From Roseburia sp. (GTDB lineage Bacteria > Bacillota > Clostridia > Lachnospirales > Lachnospiraceae): DNA of 48,674 bases. Positions 16,650 to 25,080 of this stretch are shown piece by piece. Position numbers and translations under genes: made by a program. The stretch spans positions 1-48,674 of the forward strand of contig JAMPIG010000018.1 in NCBI GenBank assembly GCA_023662875.1, given 5' to 3'. Every line of letters starts with the position of its first letter. Position 1 is the first letter of the stretch. The notes under the pieces are model-generated. The model was not told the origin of the DNA, did not search any database, and saw nothing but the letters and a program-made list of their open reading frames with translations.

Positions 16650-17648
16650 TCAGAGCAGGATTCTGTGCATATCCTCAGGTAAAGGAGAGGTAAATATCAT
16701 AGACTCTCCGGTAATAGGATGCGGGAAGGAGAGACGATAGGAATGTAAGGCTTGTCTCCCGATTACTTCCATATCCGGATTGTACAGGTAGTCGCCAATC
16801 AGGGGGTAGCCAAGATATTTCATATAAATCCGTATTTGATGGGTGCGGCCGGTTTCCAAGAAAAGAGAAACCAGGCTGTACCCGTTTTTTTCGGTGATTA
16901 CCCGATAGTGGGTGACGGCGGACTCTCCCTTTTCGAAATCAACGACACGTTCGATCACGGAGCCAGGCTTGCGCCCCAGCGGCGCAGTGATCGTTCCCGA
17001 GGGCGGAATGACGGTTCCTCGGGCGATGGCGAGATATTGGCGTTGGAGCTGCTTGCGGTTTGGCAAGTCTGCCCATTCCTCTTGCGCGGCGGTGCGGAAC
17101 TGGTTTCTCAGTCCGGCATCATCAGACTTATTCTCCTCCGCAGTGGAGCAGAACCGGCTTTCGCCCGCCCCTGTCATTCCTGACAGGATTCCGGCACTTA
17201 CAAAGTGCTTGGCGATTATTGTCAGACCGGAGGTATCGCGATCCAGCCGATTGATGCAGCGGAAGACAAAGGGATTTCCCTGTTGGTGAAAATACCAGGC
17301 CAGAGCATTTGCGACAGAGTTGTCATAATTGTTCATAGAAGGATGGATTGGCATTCCCGCGGGCTTGTCGATTACCATCAGATCCTCGTCTTCGTAAAGG
17401 ATACTTAGAGGTAATTCTACCGGCAGTATTTTCTCAGAGGAGACACTTTCCATGATATGAAGCGTTAGCAGATCGCCTTTCTTCAGTCGGGTGGTCAGAA
17501 AGGCAGGCTTCTCATTTACCAGAACAAAGTCCGCCTCTTTTTTCAGCCGGATCATGCTCTGGGACGAGAAGCCCTTTGTTTTCAGATATTGTTTTATGGC
17601 AAACCCATCGTTTTCTTCTGGAATGGAGTAATTCAATGTGCGTCGCAT
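16650..17648 (-). CDS. RluA-family RNA pseudouridine synthase (332 aa)
   Basis: Isomerises uridine to pseudouridine in rRNA or tRNA. An S4-like N-terminal domain (1-70, SQSMIRLKKEADFVLVN) precedes the catalytic domain, where RLDRDTSG carries the catalytic aspartate D136. ETGRTHQIRIYMKYLGYPL is the second family motif. An extra charged stretch of about 40 residues follows LTIIAKHF (GESRFCSTAEENKSDD and on). ATG at 17648 follows GGGAG and overlaps the end of the OhrR-type regulator by 16 bp, so the three minus-strand genes here form an operon. The exact RNA target (RluC/RluD/other) cannot be set from sequence alone. Confidence 0.9.
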   Translation of the reverse strand: MRRTLNYSIPEENDGFAIKQYLKTKGFSSQSMIRLKKEADFVLVNEKPAFLTTRLKKGDLLTLHIMESVSSEKILPVELPLSILYEDEDLMVIDKPAGMPIHPSMNNYDNSVANALAWYFHQQGNPFVFRCINRLDRDTSGLTIIAKHFVSAGILSGMTGAGESRFCSTAEENKSDDAGLRNQFRTAAQEEWADLPNRKQLQRQYLAIARGTVIPPSGTITAPLGRKPGSVIERVVDFEKGESAVTHYRVITEKNGYSLVSLFLETGRTHQIRIYMKYLGYPLIGDYLYNPDMEVIGRQALHSYRLSFPHPITGESMIFTSPLPEDMHRILL

Positions 17649-18109
17649 GTTGTCTCCCTGCCTGAAAAGCCTTTGCCGATTCTGCCGAGGATCTTATACA
17701 GGAGCCGGTACAGCTCCGCTGTCTCCTCCGGCTCGAGATTGATGCATTTTCCGAGCTGCATCGGAACGGCGGCTGCCGCTTCCTTCAGCCGCTCTCCCTG
17801 CTCCGCAATGCGAAGTATAAGATTCCGTTCGTCCTCCTCAGAGCGTCCCCGGGAGATAAAACCTTTTGCTTCCAGCTTCTTGAGAAGCGGCGTAAGAGTG
17901 CCGGAATCCAGATAGAGGAGACGGCCCAGCTCTTTTGATGTAATTTCCCGGTGCTCCCATAAGACCATCATGACAATATACTGCGTATAGGTCAGATCCA
18001 GCGGGTCTAAAAAGGGCTTGTATAATTTTACGATCTCCCTGGAACAGGCGTAAAGAGGGAAACACAGCTGGTTTTCCAGTTTCAGGGCGTCGAATGGCGG
18101 TTGATTCAT
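17633..18109 (-). CDS. MarR-family regulator, OhrR-type one-Cys peroxide sensor (158 aa)
   Basis: Winged-helix repressor. The N-terminus LENQLCFPLYACSREIVKLYKP is the OhrR signature (split after ACS): C16, Y30 and Y41 align with the reactive Cys15 and the two tyrosines (29, 40) of Bacillus OhrR. The HTH/wing covers about 50-100 (ITSKELGRLLYLDSGTLTPLLKKLEAKG, in two halves). OhrR releases DNA when organic hydroperoxide oxidises the cysteine. No ohrA peroxidase gene is adjacent; the partner is a flavodoxin whose stop overlaps this start (ATGA). The 18-bp palindrome upstream of that flavodoxin is a likely operator, implying autoregulation. A second Cys (C22) sits close by. Confidence 0.88.
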   Translation of the reverse strand: MNQPPFDALKLENQLCFPLYACSREIVKLYKPFLDPLDLTYTQYIVMMVLWEHREITSKELGRLLYLDSGTLTPLLKKLEAKGFISRGRSEEDERNLILRIAEQGERLKEAAAAVPMQLGKCINLEPEETAELYRLLYKILGRIGKGFSGRETTCDAH

Positions 18110-18516
18110 TTCCCGACTACCCCTTTGGCAAACGCCGCGGCGTTCTGCAGATCCTCGCTGTTCGGGCGTCCCTTATGCATAGGGCCGAAGGAGCCTCGGC
18201 AATGAAAATCTTCAGGATGCATCTCAAGTCCCGCAGCTTCGACAACCTTCTTCATCGGCTTATAGACGGATTTCATCATGGCGGATGTGCCGAAGCATAC
18301 GATCTTTCCGATCTTATCCTTGTTTGCTGCTACGAATGATTTGATCTCGTCGGAGACGTCGAAAGCGTAGTAGGAGCATCCTAAAAAGAGAAGATCGGCT
18401 TCATCGGCGAGCGGAACAGAGACATCCTTCACCTCGACGTCCAGCGCTTTTCCGATGGCATCCGCCAGCTTCTTCGTGTTTCCGGAACGAGTATAGTACC
18501 TGATTTGAATATTCAT
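18106..18516 (-). CDS. Flavodoxin-family protein (136 aa)
   Basis: FMN-binding electron carrier or small reductase. The phosphate-binding loop is YYTRSGNTKKLA near the N-terminus, followed by LLFLGCSYYAF and IVCFGTSAMM at the other flavin contacts. I chose the ATG at 18516: GGAGG sits 6 bp ahead of it, while the ATG at 18528 overlaps that very site. It is first gene of the flavodoxin/OhrR-type/pseudouridine synthase operon, with ATGA coupling to the regulator. Context suggests a role in oxidative stress, which is inference. Confidence 0.87.
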   Translation of the reverse strand: MNIQIRYYTRSGNTKKLADAIGKALDVEVKDVSVPLADEADLLFLGCSYYAFDVSDEIKSFVAANKDKIGKIVCFGTSAMMKSVYKPMKKVVEAAGLEMHPEDFHCRGSFGPMHKGRPNSEDLQNAAAFAKGVVGK

Positions 18517-18591
18517 TTTTTCCTCCATTTCTGCGCCGTCTTGTGTGTAACGGGTTTGCGGCAGGCGGCGCGACTACAAATTTGAAGCAAT

Positions 18592-18609
18592 TTAATTTTA
18601 TAAAATTAA
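18592..18609. promoter_or_regulatory. 18-bp perfect palindrome, candidate OhrR-type operator
   Basis: TTAATTTTATAAAATTAA, about 75 bp upstream of the flavodoxin start. A/T-rich dyads of this kind are typical MarR/OhrR boxes. The match is visual and target assignment is inferred from the adjacent regulator. Confidence 0.55.
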
Positions 18610-18643
18610 TTAAAATATGTCAATACCTTTTGTCAAGAGCATT

Positions 18644-19123
18644 TCAGCTGGCGTTCCATTCATACCTTGTGTATAACCAGTACGCACCGTTGATGTGAAG
18701 AACGATGTTCTCTCCGTATTGATATACCTCGCAGCCGACGACCGGATGATTCGCCTGGAAATTTTCTTTTGGAATGCCATCCGTGTCGCTGCTTTGATTG
18801 TTTGTAACATCACTCAAAATCCGCCCAAGATAAACAAACTCGTCCTTCCATTCCGGATAGCTCTGCCCGCTGACGGATTGTTTATAGAGTGTGTCATTCA
18901 CATAAACCATGGGGGCCGCATCTGCTACGCCATGAGATGCCGTTTCGCCGTCGTTATGCGCAGCGATAAAATGGACGGCAAAGACACATACCAGAGCAAG
19001 ACAGGCTGCCATAGCGCCCCATTTGAGCCAGCTGGTTTTTTTAATATGTTGGGCGGGGGCCGCTTCTTCAACGTATTTTTCCTCCACCTGGCTCATCGCC
19101 TTCAACAAACGTTTTTCTTTCAT
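18644..19123 (-). CDS. Single-pass membrane protein, probable anti-sigma factor (159 aa)
   Basis: Short basic cytoplasmic N-terminus (1-31), one transmembrane helix about 32-54 (WGAMAACLALVCVFAVHFIAA in two parts) and an extracytoplasmic domain of about 100 residues (MVYVNDTLYKQS, YLGRILSDVTN). Its ATG overlaps the sigma-factor stop (ATGA), the common layout for ECF sigma and anti-sigma pairs. No classical zinc-containing anti-sigma motif is seen, so the role rests on context and topology. Confidence 0.7.
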   Translation of the reverse strand: MKEKRLLKAMSQVEEKYVEEAAPAQHIKKTSWLKWGAMAACLALVCVFAVHFIAAHNDGETASHGVADAAPMVYVNDTLYKQSVSGQSYPEWKDEFVYLGRILSDVTNNQSSDTDGIPKENFQANHPVVGCEVYQYGENIVLHINGAYWLYTRYEWNAS

Positions 19124-19680
19124 AAATCATAACCTTCTTTCTCCAATAGTTGCTTCAGATCGTTCCGGGAGCGAAGCAAAGCCATCTTCACCCTGCTCTC
19201 GCCGATGGAAAAGTCCTCCGCAATCTCTTTGATGGAACACATATACCAATATCTGCGCATGAAGATTTTTCGCCTGTCTTTTGGAAGCGTGCTTAGAAAG
19301 CGATTGAGTATTTCCGCCAGCGTGAGATCATCGGCAGCCTGTCCCACGTTTTCCGAGGCAGGGATGCAGTCCCGCAATTCTTCCAGCGCAAGAGGAACCT
19401 GGCCTGAACCGCGCTTTTCTGCGCTGTACTGTTCCCATTTCTTCAAGGACAGGTTGCGGGTAATCGTTCCGAGAAAAACAGACAGCTTATTCGGGCGCTG
19501 GGGCGGCATAGCTTTCCAGGCATTGAACATGGTGTCGTTCACACATTCCTCGCTGTCCTCATGGCTGTGGAGGATATGAAAGGCGATGGAATGGCAGTAT
19601 CTCCCGTACTTGTCTACCGTTTCGGATATGGCAGTTTCAGAGCGCGCCCAGTACAGATCAATGATTTGATTATCCTCCAT
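19120..19680 (-). CDS. ECF-type RNA polymerase sigma factor (186 aa)
   Basis: Sigma-70 family, extracytoplasmic-function group. Region 2 is about 10-75 (HSHEDSEECVNDTMFNAWKA) and region 4 about 120-180 (LPKDRRKIFMRRYWYMCSIKEIAEDF in two parts, then GESRVKMALLRSR). ATG at 19680 follows GGGAGG. The overlapping downstream gene encodes a membrane protein that likely holds it inactive. Stimulus unknown. A dyad at 19734-19749 lies in its leader. Confidence 0.9.
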   Translation of the reverse strand: MEDNQIIDLYWARSETAISETVDKYGRYCHSIAFHILHSHEDSEECVNDTMFNAWKAMPPQRPNKLSVFLGTITRNLSLKKWEQYSAEKRGSGQVPLALEELRDCIPASENVGQAADDLTLAEILNRFLSTLPKDRRKIFMRRYWYMCSIKEIAEDFSIGESRVKMALLRSRNDLKQLLEKEGYDL

Positions 19681-19733
19681 AGAACCTCCCTTCCCTTGCG
19701 GTAGTACTCTTCACATATATAGACCGGAAAACG

Positions 19734-19749
19734 ATGTGATGCGTCACAT
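19734..19749. promoter_or_regulatory. TGTGA-type inverted repeat upstream of the sigma gene
   Basis: ATGTGA, TGCG, TCACAT: 6-bp perfect arms around 4 bp, resembling a Crp/Fnr-class half-site pair with short spacing. No cognate regulator is in the window, so this is only a candidate. Confidence 0.3.
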
Positions 19750-19872
19750 GTTTTGAAAAAATTAATCCTCAAGAAAGTCCTCGGTTATCTGAGTCCTATT
19801 GTATCATGGTTATTGTAAGTGCCCTTTGCGGACATTGTACCAGCTGCATTTGTCAGAAACAAGTTTTTTCTC

Positions 19873-19902
19873 TTGACAAACCGGCATTGTCTGCACTACA
19901 AT
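19873..19902 (+). promoter_or_regulatory. Sigma-A promoter for the T-box transcript
   Basis: Consensus TTGACA, 18-bp spacer, TACAAT. Transcription would start near 19909, at the beginning of the T-box leader. Confidence 0.75.
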
Positions 19903-19909
19903 CACTACA

Positions 19910-20190
19910 TAGTAAAGACTGTGAAGAGGGTTAGTACGGGCTTGGAGACAGCACAGAGAGAGGATGGGGCGTCGCATCGGGCAAAGAGAGGCGGCGCGGC
20001 TGAGAGATCCTTATGCAAAGAGTTCGGAACCTGCCTCGGAGTCCCGCGCGAGACTGACGGCGAAAGCAGCCTGTCGGAGGAAGCGCGGCGTAAGCCGGCG
20101 TTAACGGGTAATGAGGAGGGCGTGTAAGGCGTCAATCAGGGTGGTATCGCCGGGTTTTCGGTCCCTTATGGGAGCGAAGCCCGGCGTTTT
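19910..20190 (+). ncRNA. T-box riboswitch with CCU (proline) specifier
   Basis: tRNA-sensing leader. The diagnostic T-box AGGGTGGTATCGC is at 20138-20150. It is followed by a long terminator hairpin with arms CGCCGGG (20148-20154) and CCCGGCG (20180-20186), inner TTCG/CGAA and TCCC/GGGA pairings, then TTTT. Upstream is a structured purine-rich stem I region (AGAGAG, GCTGAGAG). GGAACCTGCC at 20026-20035 fits the specifier loop, with CCT at 20030-20032 reading proline. The UGGU bulge would pair with the ACCA end of tRNA-Pro. Uncharged tRNA-Pro should favour read-through into the genes downstream, including proS. Class call strong; specifier position judged by eye. Confidence 0.85.
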
Positions 20191-20238
20191 GCGCGAATCA
20201 GCAGAGGACGGGCGAAGAGAGAGTCAGGAGGGATGATC

Positions 20239-20761
20239 ATGAGTAAGGAACCGATGATTGAGACAGACAGGTTGATTTTGCGCCCGCTGACGCTGGATGA
20301 CGCGGAAGCTGTTTTTGGCTGGAACAGCGATGAAAGGGTTACAAAATATATGGCTTATTCCACCTATTCTGATGTCAGTCAGACGGTAGATTGGATAAAG
20401 TCTACGCTTACGGATGAAAAGGAGTGGACTTGGGCGTTTGTCCTGAAAGAAGAGAATAAAGTAATTGGAACAGGGAGTATAGGACCCAATGCAGAAAAGA
20501 GGGATTATTGGGGGATAGGATATAACCTCCACTACGATTATTGGCACAAGGGATACTGTACGGAAGCGATGAAGGCTATTATAATTTGCGTATAAAAAGC
20601 TCGGCGTAAAAAAGATATGTTCAGACCACGCGGTCGATAATCCGCGTTCCGGAAAAGTTATGGAAAAGTGCGGATTGAAATTTGATCATTATGGGGAATT
20701 TACAAAGCTTGACGGCACGCAGACATTCCGAGCAAAATTTTACACGATGGAGTTGGAGTAA
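20239..20761 (+). pseudogene. GNAT acetyltransferase disrupted by a frameshift
   Basis: The first part, read from ATG 20239 (SD AGGAGGG six bases upstream), is a RimJ/RimL-like GNAT: IETDRLILRPL, VIGTGSIG, WGIGYNLHYDYWHKGYCTEAMKA (split). It hits TAA at 20593-20595. The rest continues without stops in the +1-shifted frame from about 20588 to 20761: AYKKLGVKKICSDHAVDNPRSGKV, in pieces, then MEKCGLKFDHYGEF. Loss of two bases or gain of one in ATTATAATTTGCG (20579-20590) explains the shift. It lies between the T-box and proS, so it would be transcribed under tRNA-Pro control. A sequencing error is the main alternative. Confidence 0.85.
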
Positions 20762-20779
20762 GATCAGATTTTACACTCC

Positions 20780-20808
20780 GCATATCGCAGACTTTATCTG
20801 CGATATGC
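20780..20808. other. Perfect 12-bp hairpin between GNAT pseudogene and proS
   Basis: Arms GCATATCGCAGA (20780-20791) and TCTGCGATATGC (20797-20808), loop CTTTA. No T-run follows, so it is more likely an mRNA processing or stability element than a terminator. A second short G/C hairpin (GCCGCC..GGCGGC) is near 20853. Confidence 0.5.
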
Positions 20809-20944
20809 ACCAATGAAGAGTTCGAAAGGAACTTTCATACTTGTTACCATGCCGCCCGGGGCGGCACAAACAATCCATAGATTCTGTTTTAAAGGAACTC
20901 TTTCCCGAAAAGGGAAAATAACAAGAAAGGCAGGGAGATTTGAA

Positions 20945-22396
20945 ATGGAAAAGGATGCACAGAAAACGTCAAAAAAGATGGTGGAGGAAATCACGTCCAT
21001 GAACGAGGATTTCGCGCAATGGTACACGGACGTGGTAAAGAAGGCGGAATTGATCGATTACACCTCTGTCAAGGGCTGTATGGTGATCAAGCCTGCGGGT
21101 TACGCGATCTGGGAGCTGATTCAAAAGCAGCTGGACGAGAGATTCAAGGCGGCGGGGGTGGAGAACGTCTATCTGCCTATGTTTATTCCGGAGTCGCTGC
21201 TGCAGAAGGAGAAGGATCATGTGGAGGGCTTTGCGCCGGAGGTGGCCTGGGTGACCCACGGCGGCCTGCAACCCCTGCAGGAGAGGCTTTGCGTGCGTCC
21301 TACTTCGGAGACGCTGTTCTGTGATTTTTATAAAAATGACATTCATTCCTACCGGGATCTTCCCAGGGTATACAACCAGTGGTGCTCCGTCGTGCGCTGG
21401 GAGAAGGAGACGCGTCCTTTCCTGCGCTCCCGGGAGTTCCTCTGGCAGGAGGGCCACACCGCCCACGCTACGGCGGAGGAGGCCGAGGAGAGAACAATTC
21501 AGATGTTAAATCTTTACGCGGACTTCTGCGAGGAGGTGCTGGCAATTCCTGTGATCAAGGGACAGAAGACGGAGAAGGAGAAGTTCGCGGGAGCCGTTTC
21601 CACCTATACCATCGAGGCCCTGATGCACGACGGAAAGGCGCTGCAATCCGGCACCAGCCACAATTTCGGGGACGGATTTGCGAAGGCCTTCGGGATTCAG
21701 TTCGCGGACAAAGACAATACCCTGAAATATGTGCATCAGACCTCCTGGGGATTGTCTACACGTCTGATCGGCGGTATCATTATGGTACACGGGGACGACG
21801 AGGGGTTGGTTCTTCCTCCTAAGATTGCGCCGGTTCAGATCTGTATTGTGCCGATCCAGCAGAAGAAGGAGGGTGTTCTCGGGAAGGCTTATGAGCTTCG
21901 GGACAGGCTGCAGTCAGGCTTCCGCGTAAAAGTGGACGATACGGACAAGTCGCCCGGATTTAAGTTTGCTGAGGCGGAGATGCGGGGATATCCGATCCGC
22001 GTGGAGATTGGGCCGAAGGATATCGAGGCCGGAAAGTGCGTAATCTGCCGCCGGGATACCAGGGAAAAGATTGAGGTAAGTCTGGAGGAGCTGGAGGCAA
22101 AGGCGGGCGAGCTGCTGGAGACGATCCAGAGGGAGATGCTGGAGAGGGCAAGAGCGCACAGGGATTCTCATACCTATATTGCCGCGAATATGGAAGAACT
22201 GGAAAAGATTTTTGAGGGTAATTTCGGTTTCGTAAAAGCGATGTGGTGCGGCGAGCAGGAATGCGAGGACAAGATCAAGGAAAAGCTGGCGGTGACCAGC
22301 CGCTGTATGCCTTTCGAACAGGAGCATATCGCGGATACCTGCGTCTGCTGCGGAAGGCCCGCGAAGAAGATGGTGTATTGGGGACGGGCCTACTAA
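20945..22396 (+). CDS. proS: Prolyl-tRNA synthetase, archaeal/eukaryotic-type (483 aa)
   Basis: Charges tRNA-Pro. Class II core: motif 2 area [25 protein letters not shown] (in parts), then [10 protein letters not shown], and motif 3 near [22 protein letters not shown] (in parts). It lacks the bacterial INS editing insert and ends in the type 3 zinc-like C-terminal domain ([21 protein letters not shown]) with a terminal tyrosine (WGRAY). I chose ATG 20945 after GGGAGATTTGAA; an in-frame extension back to 20813 has no good site and no family resemblance. The T-box with a proline specifier upstream supports the identity. Confidence 0.95.
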   Translation: MEKDAQKTSKKMVEEITSMNEDFAQWYTDVVKKAELIDYTSVKGCMVIKPAGYAIWELIQKQLDERFKAAGVENVYLPMFIPESLLQKEKDHVEGFAPEVAWVTHGGLQPLQERLCVRPTSETLFCDFYKNDIHSYRDLPRVYNQWCSVVRWEKETRPFLRSREFLWQEGHTAHATAEEAEERTIQMLNLYADFCEEVLAIPVIKGQKTEKEKFAGAVSTYTIEALMHDGKALQSGTSHNFGDGFAKAFGIQFADKDNTLKYVHQTSWGLSTRLIGGIIMVHGDDEGLVLPPKIAPVQICIVPIQQKKEGVLGKAYELRDRLQSGFRVKVDDTDKSPGFKFAEAEMRGYPIRVEIGPKDIEAGKCVICRRDTREKIEVSLEELEAKAGELLETIQREMLERARAHRDSHTYIAANMEELEKIFEGNFGFVKAMWCGEQECEDKIKEKLAVTSRCMPFEQEHIADTCVCCGRPAKKMVYWGRAY

Positions 22397-22427
22397 ATGT
22401 GAACCGAATGGTTCCGTGGGATTGGTT

Positions 22428-22448
22428 CATGCCGCTGTTGGCGGCATG
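22428..22448. terminator. Short hairpin after proS
   Basis: Arms CATGCCGC and GCGGCATG around TGTTG. It lies between proS and the hydrolase gene; no T-run, so terminator function is uncertain. Confidence 0.35.
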
Positions 22449-22484
22449 TCCGAAGAGTGAAAGAATATCGGGAGGCGAAAAGCG

Positions 22485-23354
22485 ATGATAAATCAGGTAT
22501 TTCCGATCCAAATGGAGGGGTCGCTGCCGGAGACGAGGCTGATCACTTATATTCAGGATCATTTTGAGGAGATTGGTATCGATAAAAGGCCGCTGGCGCT
22601 GATCTGTCCGGGAGGCGCGTATGCTTATACGTCCGCCCGGGAGGGAGAGGTGCTTGCGATGCAGTTCCTTGCCATGGGATGCCACGCGGCGGTGCTGAAG
22701 TATTCCTGCGCCCCGGCGCGGTATCCGACGGCGTTGACGGAGCTGGCGGCAGCCATGCTGCTGATCCGGGAGCATACGGCGGAATGGCATGTGGATCCGG
22801 AGGCGGTGATCGTGCTGGGATGCTCCGCGGGAGGGCATCTGGCGGCCAGCCTTGGTACGCTCTGGAAGGAGGCGTTTTTAGGGCAGGCTGTAGGCGCTGC
22901 GGGGGAAAACCAGAGGCTTCTGCGCCCGGACGGTATGATTCTCTGTTATCCTGTCATTACCTCCGGGTCCTTTGCCCATAGGGGCTCCTTTGAAAACCTG
23001 CTGGGAGAGGAGGCGGGAAAAGAGGAGCATTGGGCGGAGCAGGAGAGTCTTCTGCGCAGGCTTTCGCTGGAGGAGCGTGTTGACCGGGATACGCCGCCTG
23101 CCTTTCTCTGGCATACCTTTGAGGACGGTTCGGTTCCCGCCGAGAACTCGCTGCTGTTTGTGAGCGCCCTGCGGCGGGCCGGGGTTCCCGTGGAATTTCA
23201 TCTTTATCCGAAGGGCGGCCACGGTCTTGGTCTGGCGAATCATCTGACCGCGACGCGCGAGGGCGGCGCATTGCAGCCGGAGTGCACGAGCTGGATTTCC
23301 CTGGCGCGAACCTGGATTGAGAGTACCTACCGTTTTCCGTTATGGAACAAATGA
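22485..23354 (+). CDS. Alpha/beta hydrolase, acetyl-esterase/lipase type (289 aa)
   Basis: Serine hydrolase of the BD-FAE/esterase-lipase group. The oxyanion-loop motif PGGAY is at 42-46 and the nucleophile elbow GCSAGG has S114. An acidic residue lies in LWHTFEDGSVP, and the catalytic histidine is in YPKGGHGLGLAN near 245. No signal peptide, so cytoplasmic; relatives deacetylate xylo-oligosaccharides or other short esters. SD GGAGG lies upstream of ATG 22485. It is followed by a second esterase-type gene, suggesting a small hydrolase cluster. Confidence 0.88.
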   Translation: MINQVFPIQMEGSLPETRLITYIQDHFEEIGIDKRPLALICPGGAYAYTSAREGEVLAMQFLAMGCHAAVLKYSCAPARYPTALTELAAAMLLIREHTAEWHVDPEAVIVLGCSAGGHLAASLGTLWKEAFLGQAVGAAGENQRLLRPDGMILCYPVITSGSFAHRGSFENLLGEEAGKEEHWAEQESLLRRLSLEERVDRDTPPAFLWHTFEDGSVPAENSLLFVSALRRAGVPVEFHLYPKGGHGLGLANHLTATREGGALQPECTSWISLARTWIESTYRFPLWNK

Positions 23355-23475
23355 AGTATACAGCTAATATTGGAAGCCCTTGAGTCGCCGGTTCAGCGAG
23401 GGAGAAAAAAGGCGGAAAGCGGCCTGCCTGGCAAAAAGGGAAGCAGGTGCTGCGGGCGTCGGCGAAAGGAGAAAA

Positions 23476-25080
23476 ATGCGTTTTTCATACTGTCCCCACT
23501 GCGGGGAAAAGCTGATCAGCAGAGAGATCGGCGACGAGGGAAAAATTCCTTATTGCGAGAACTGTCATGTCCCCCTGTGGGATATGTTTACCACAAGTAT
23601 CATTGCCGCCGTCGTGAATGAATGCGGGGAGGTCGCCCTGATTCGGCAAGGTTATGTCTCGACGACAAACTATGTGTGCGTGGCGGGAATCATGAAAATC
23701 GGGGAATCGGCGGAAGAAACCGTAATCCGGGAGGTAAAGGAAGAAATCGGGCAGGATGTAGACAAGCTGGAATTTATCGGCAGCTATCCTTATGAGAAAA
23801 AGGAGATGCTGATGCTGGGATACAAGGCGACGGTAAAGAAGCGGGATTTCAGGCTGTCGGGAGAAGTAGACTCGGCCGAGTGGGTAAAGTATGAGAAAGC
23901 CCTGTCCCTGCTGCGAGAGGGAAGCATCGCCTGGCAGCTGGTCAAAGCGGTAATCGGGCCGCAGGCCGGAAAGAGCAGAATCATCGAAATCCCGAGGTTT
24001 TACGGGAGCCTCCCGGGGATGCTGAAGAAATTTGATCGGTATAGCCGTCAGGATCGCTTTCGCGGCAACAGTGCGGGGGAGCTGCGGGAATGGCAGAAGA
24101 CATCCCGGGAAACCCTGAAGGAGCTGATCGGATGGAACCGGATGGAGGATTGCGAGCTGCTTCCCCGGGTTGAAGAGAGGGTGACGCTGGAGGACGGTAT
24201 TGTACGGGAAAAGGTAGTGATTCAGGTAGAGCCTGACACCTGGATGCCGATGTATATCCTGATTCCTCCTGAGAAGCCGGGAAATCCTGCGTCCAGGGAA
24301 AAGAGAGAGTGCTTTCTGTGTCTTCCCGGTCATCAGGGCGGCGGAAAATATAGTGTGGCGGGCTGTTATGAGATTCCGGCGGTAAAGGAGAAGATCGACT
24401 TCTTCCACTATGATTACGGGATGCAGATGGCCCGGAGAGGCTATGTCGCCGTCTGTCCCGACTGCAGGGGCTTCGGGGAGCGCCGGGACGAGGCGCTGCG
24501 GAATCAGGAGGATGAGAAGGCTTTTCTGACCAGTACCTGCTTCCATCTCTCCCACATGGCGGAGGCGCTGGGGGAAACCGTGGCCGGGATGTGCGCCTGG
24601 GACGCTTCCCGCCTGATCGATTACGTTTATGAGAGGGGAGAGTGGGACACGGAAAGCCTTGGAGTGATGGGCTTTTCCGGAGGAGGGATGCAAACCCTCT
24701 GGATTTCGGCGCTGGATGTACGGGTGAAGCGGGCTATCGTCAGCGGGTATTTGTATGGCTACAAGGATTCGCTGTTAATTCTAAACGGAAACTGCAGCTG
24801 TAATTATGTTCCTCATCTATGGGAACACTTCGATATGGGAGACATTGCGGCGCTGATCGCCCCCAGGCCGCTGGCTGTGCAGTCCTGTCGCCAGGATCAT
24901 CTGAACGGCCCGAGAGGACTGGTCAATGTGCAGGAGCAGCTGGAGACAGTCGGCCGGGCTTATGGGCTGATGGGAAGGCCGGAAAATCTTTTCCATGACG
25001 TTCGGGAGGGCGGGCACTGTTGGCACGAGGAGATATTGGATGAATTACATCGTATTGGATTTGGAGTGGAACCAGAGTAA
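23476..25080 (+). CDS. Nudix hydrolase fused to acetylxylan-esterase-like alpha/beta hydrolase (534 aa)
   Basis: Two enzymes in one frame. Residues 1-165: an N-terminal zinc ribbon (C6, C9, C27, C30) and a complete Nudix box at 71-93 (GIMKIGESAEETVIREVKEE, then IG), like NADH-pyrophosphatase relatives that split nucleoside diphosphate derivatives. Residues ~171-534: a dienelactone/acetylxylan-esterase-like hydrolase with MPMYILIP, CPDCRGFGERRDE, nucleophile S401 in MGFSGGGMQ, and catalytic His in REGGHCWHEE. The linker (SRIIEIPRFYGSLPGMLKK) belongs to the hydrolase side. ATG 23476 follows AAAGGAG; longer forms reach into non-conserved sequence. The end overlaps the exonuclease gene by 41 bp. 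Unusual domain combination, no sign of a frame error. Confidence 0.85.
   Translation: MRFSYCPHCGEKLISREIGDEGKIPYCENCHVPLWDMFTTSIIAAVVNECGEVALIRQGYVSTTNYVCVAGIMKIGESAEETVIREVKEEIGQDVDKLEFIGSYPYEKKEMLMLGYKATVKKRDFRLSGEVDSAEWVKYEKALSLLREGSIAWQLVKAVIGPQAGKSRIIEIPRFYGSLPGMLKKFDRYSRQDRFRGNSAGELREWQKTSRETLKELIGWNRMEDCELLPRVEERVTLEDGIVREKVVIQVEPDTWMPMYILIPPEKPGNPASREKRECFLCLPGHQGGGKYSVAGCYEIPAVKEKIDFFHYDYGMQMARRGYVAVCPDCRGFGERRDEALRNQEDEKAFLTSTCFHLSHMAEALGETVAGMCAWDASRLIDYVYERGEWDTESLGVMGFSGGGMQTLWISALDVRVKRAIVSGYLYGYKDSLLILNGNCSCNYVPHLWEHFDMGDIAALIAPRPLAVQSCRQDHLNGPRGLVNVQEQLETVGRAYGLMGRPENLFHDVREGGHCWHEEILDELHRIGFGVEPE

Noticed and set aside
22380-22484. Second T-box or riboswitch between proS and the hydrolase gene
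   Set aside because: Only short hairpins; none of the conserved T-box sequence.
23485-24693. 402-codon minus-strand frame opposite the Nudix-esterase fusion
   Set aside because: Shadow of a real gene; composition typical of antisense translation.
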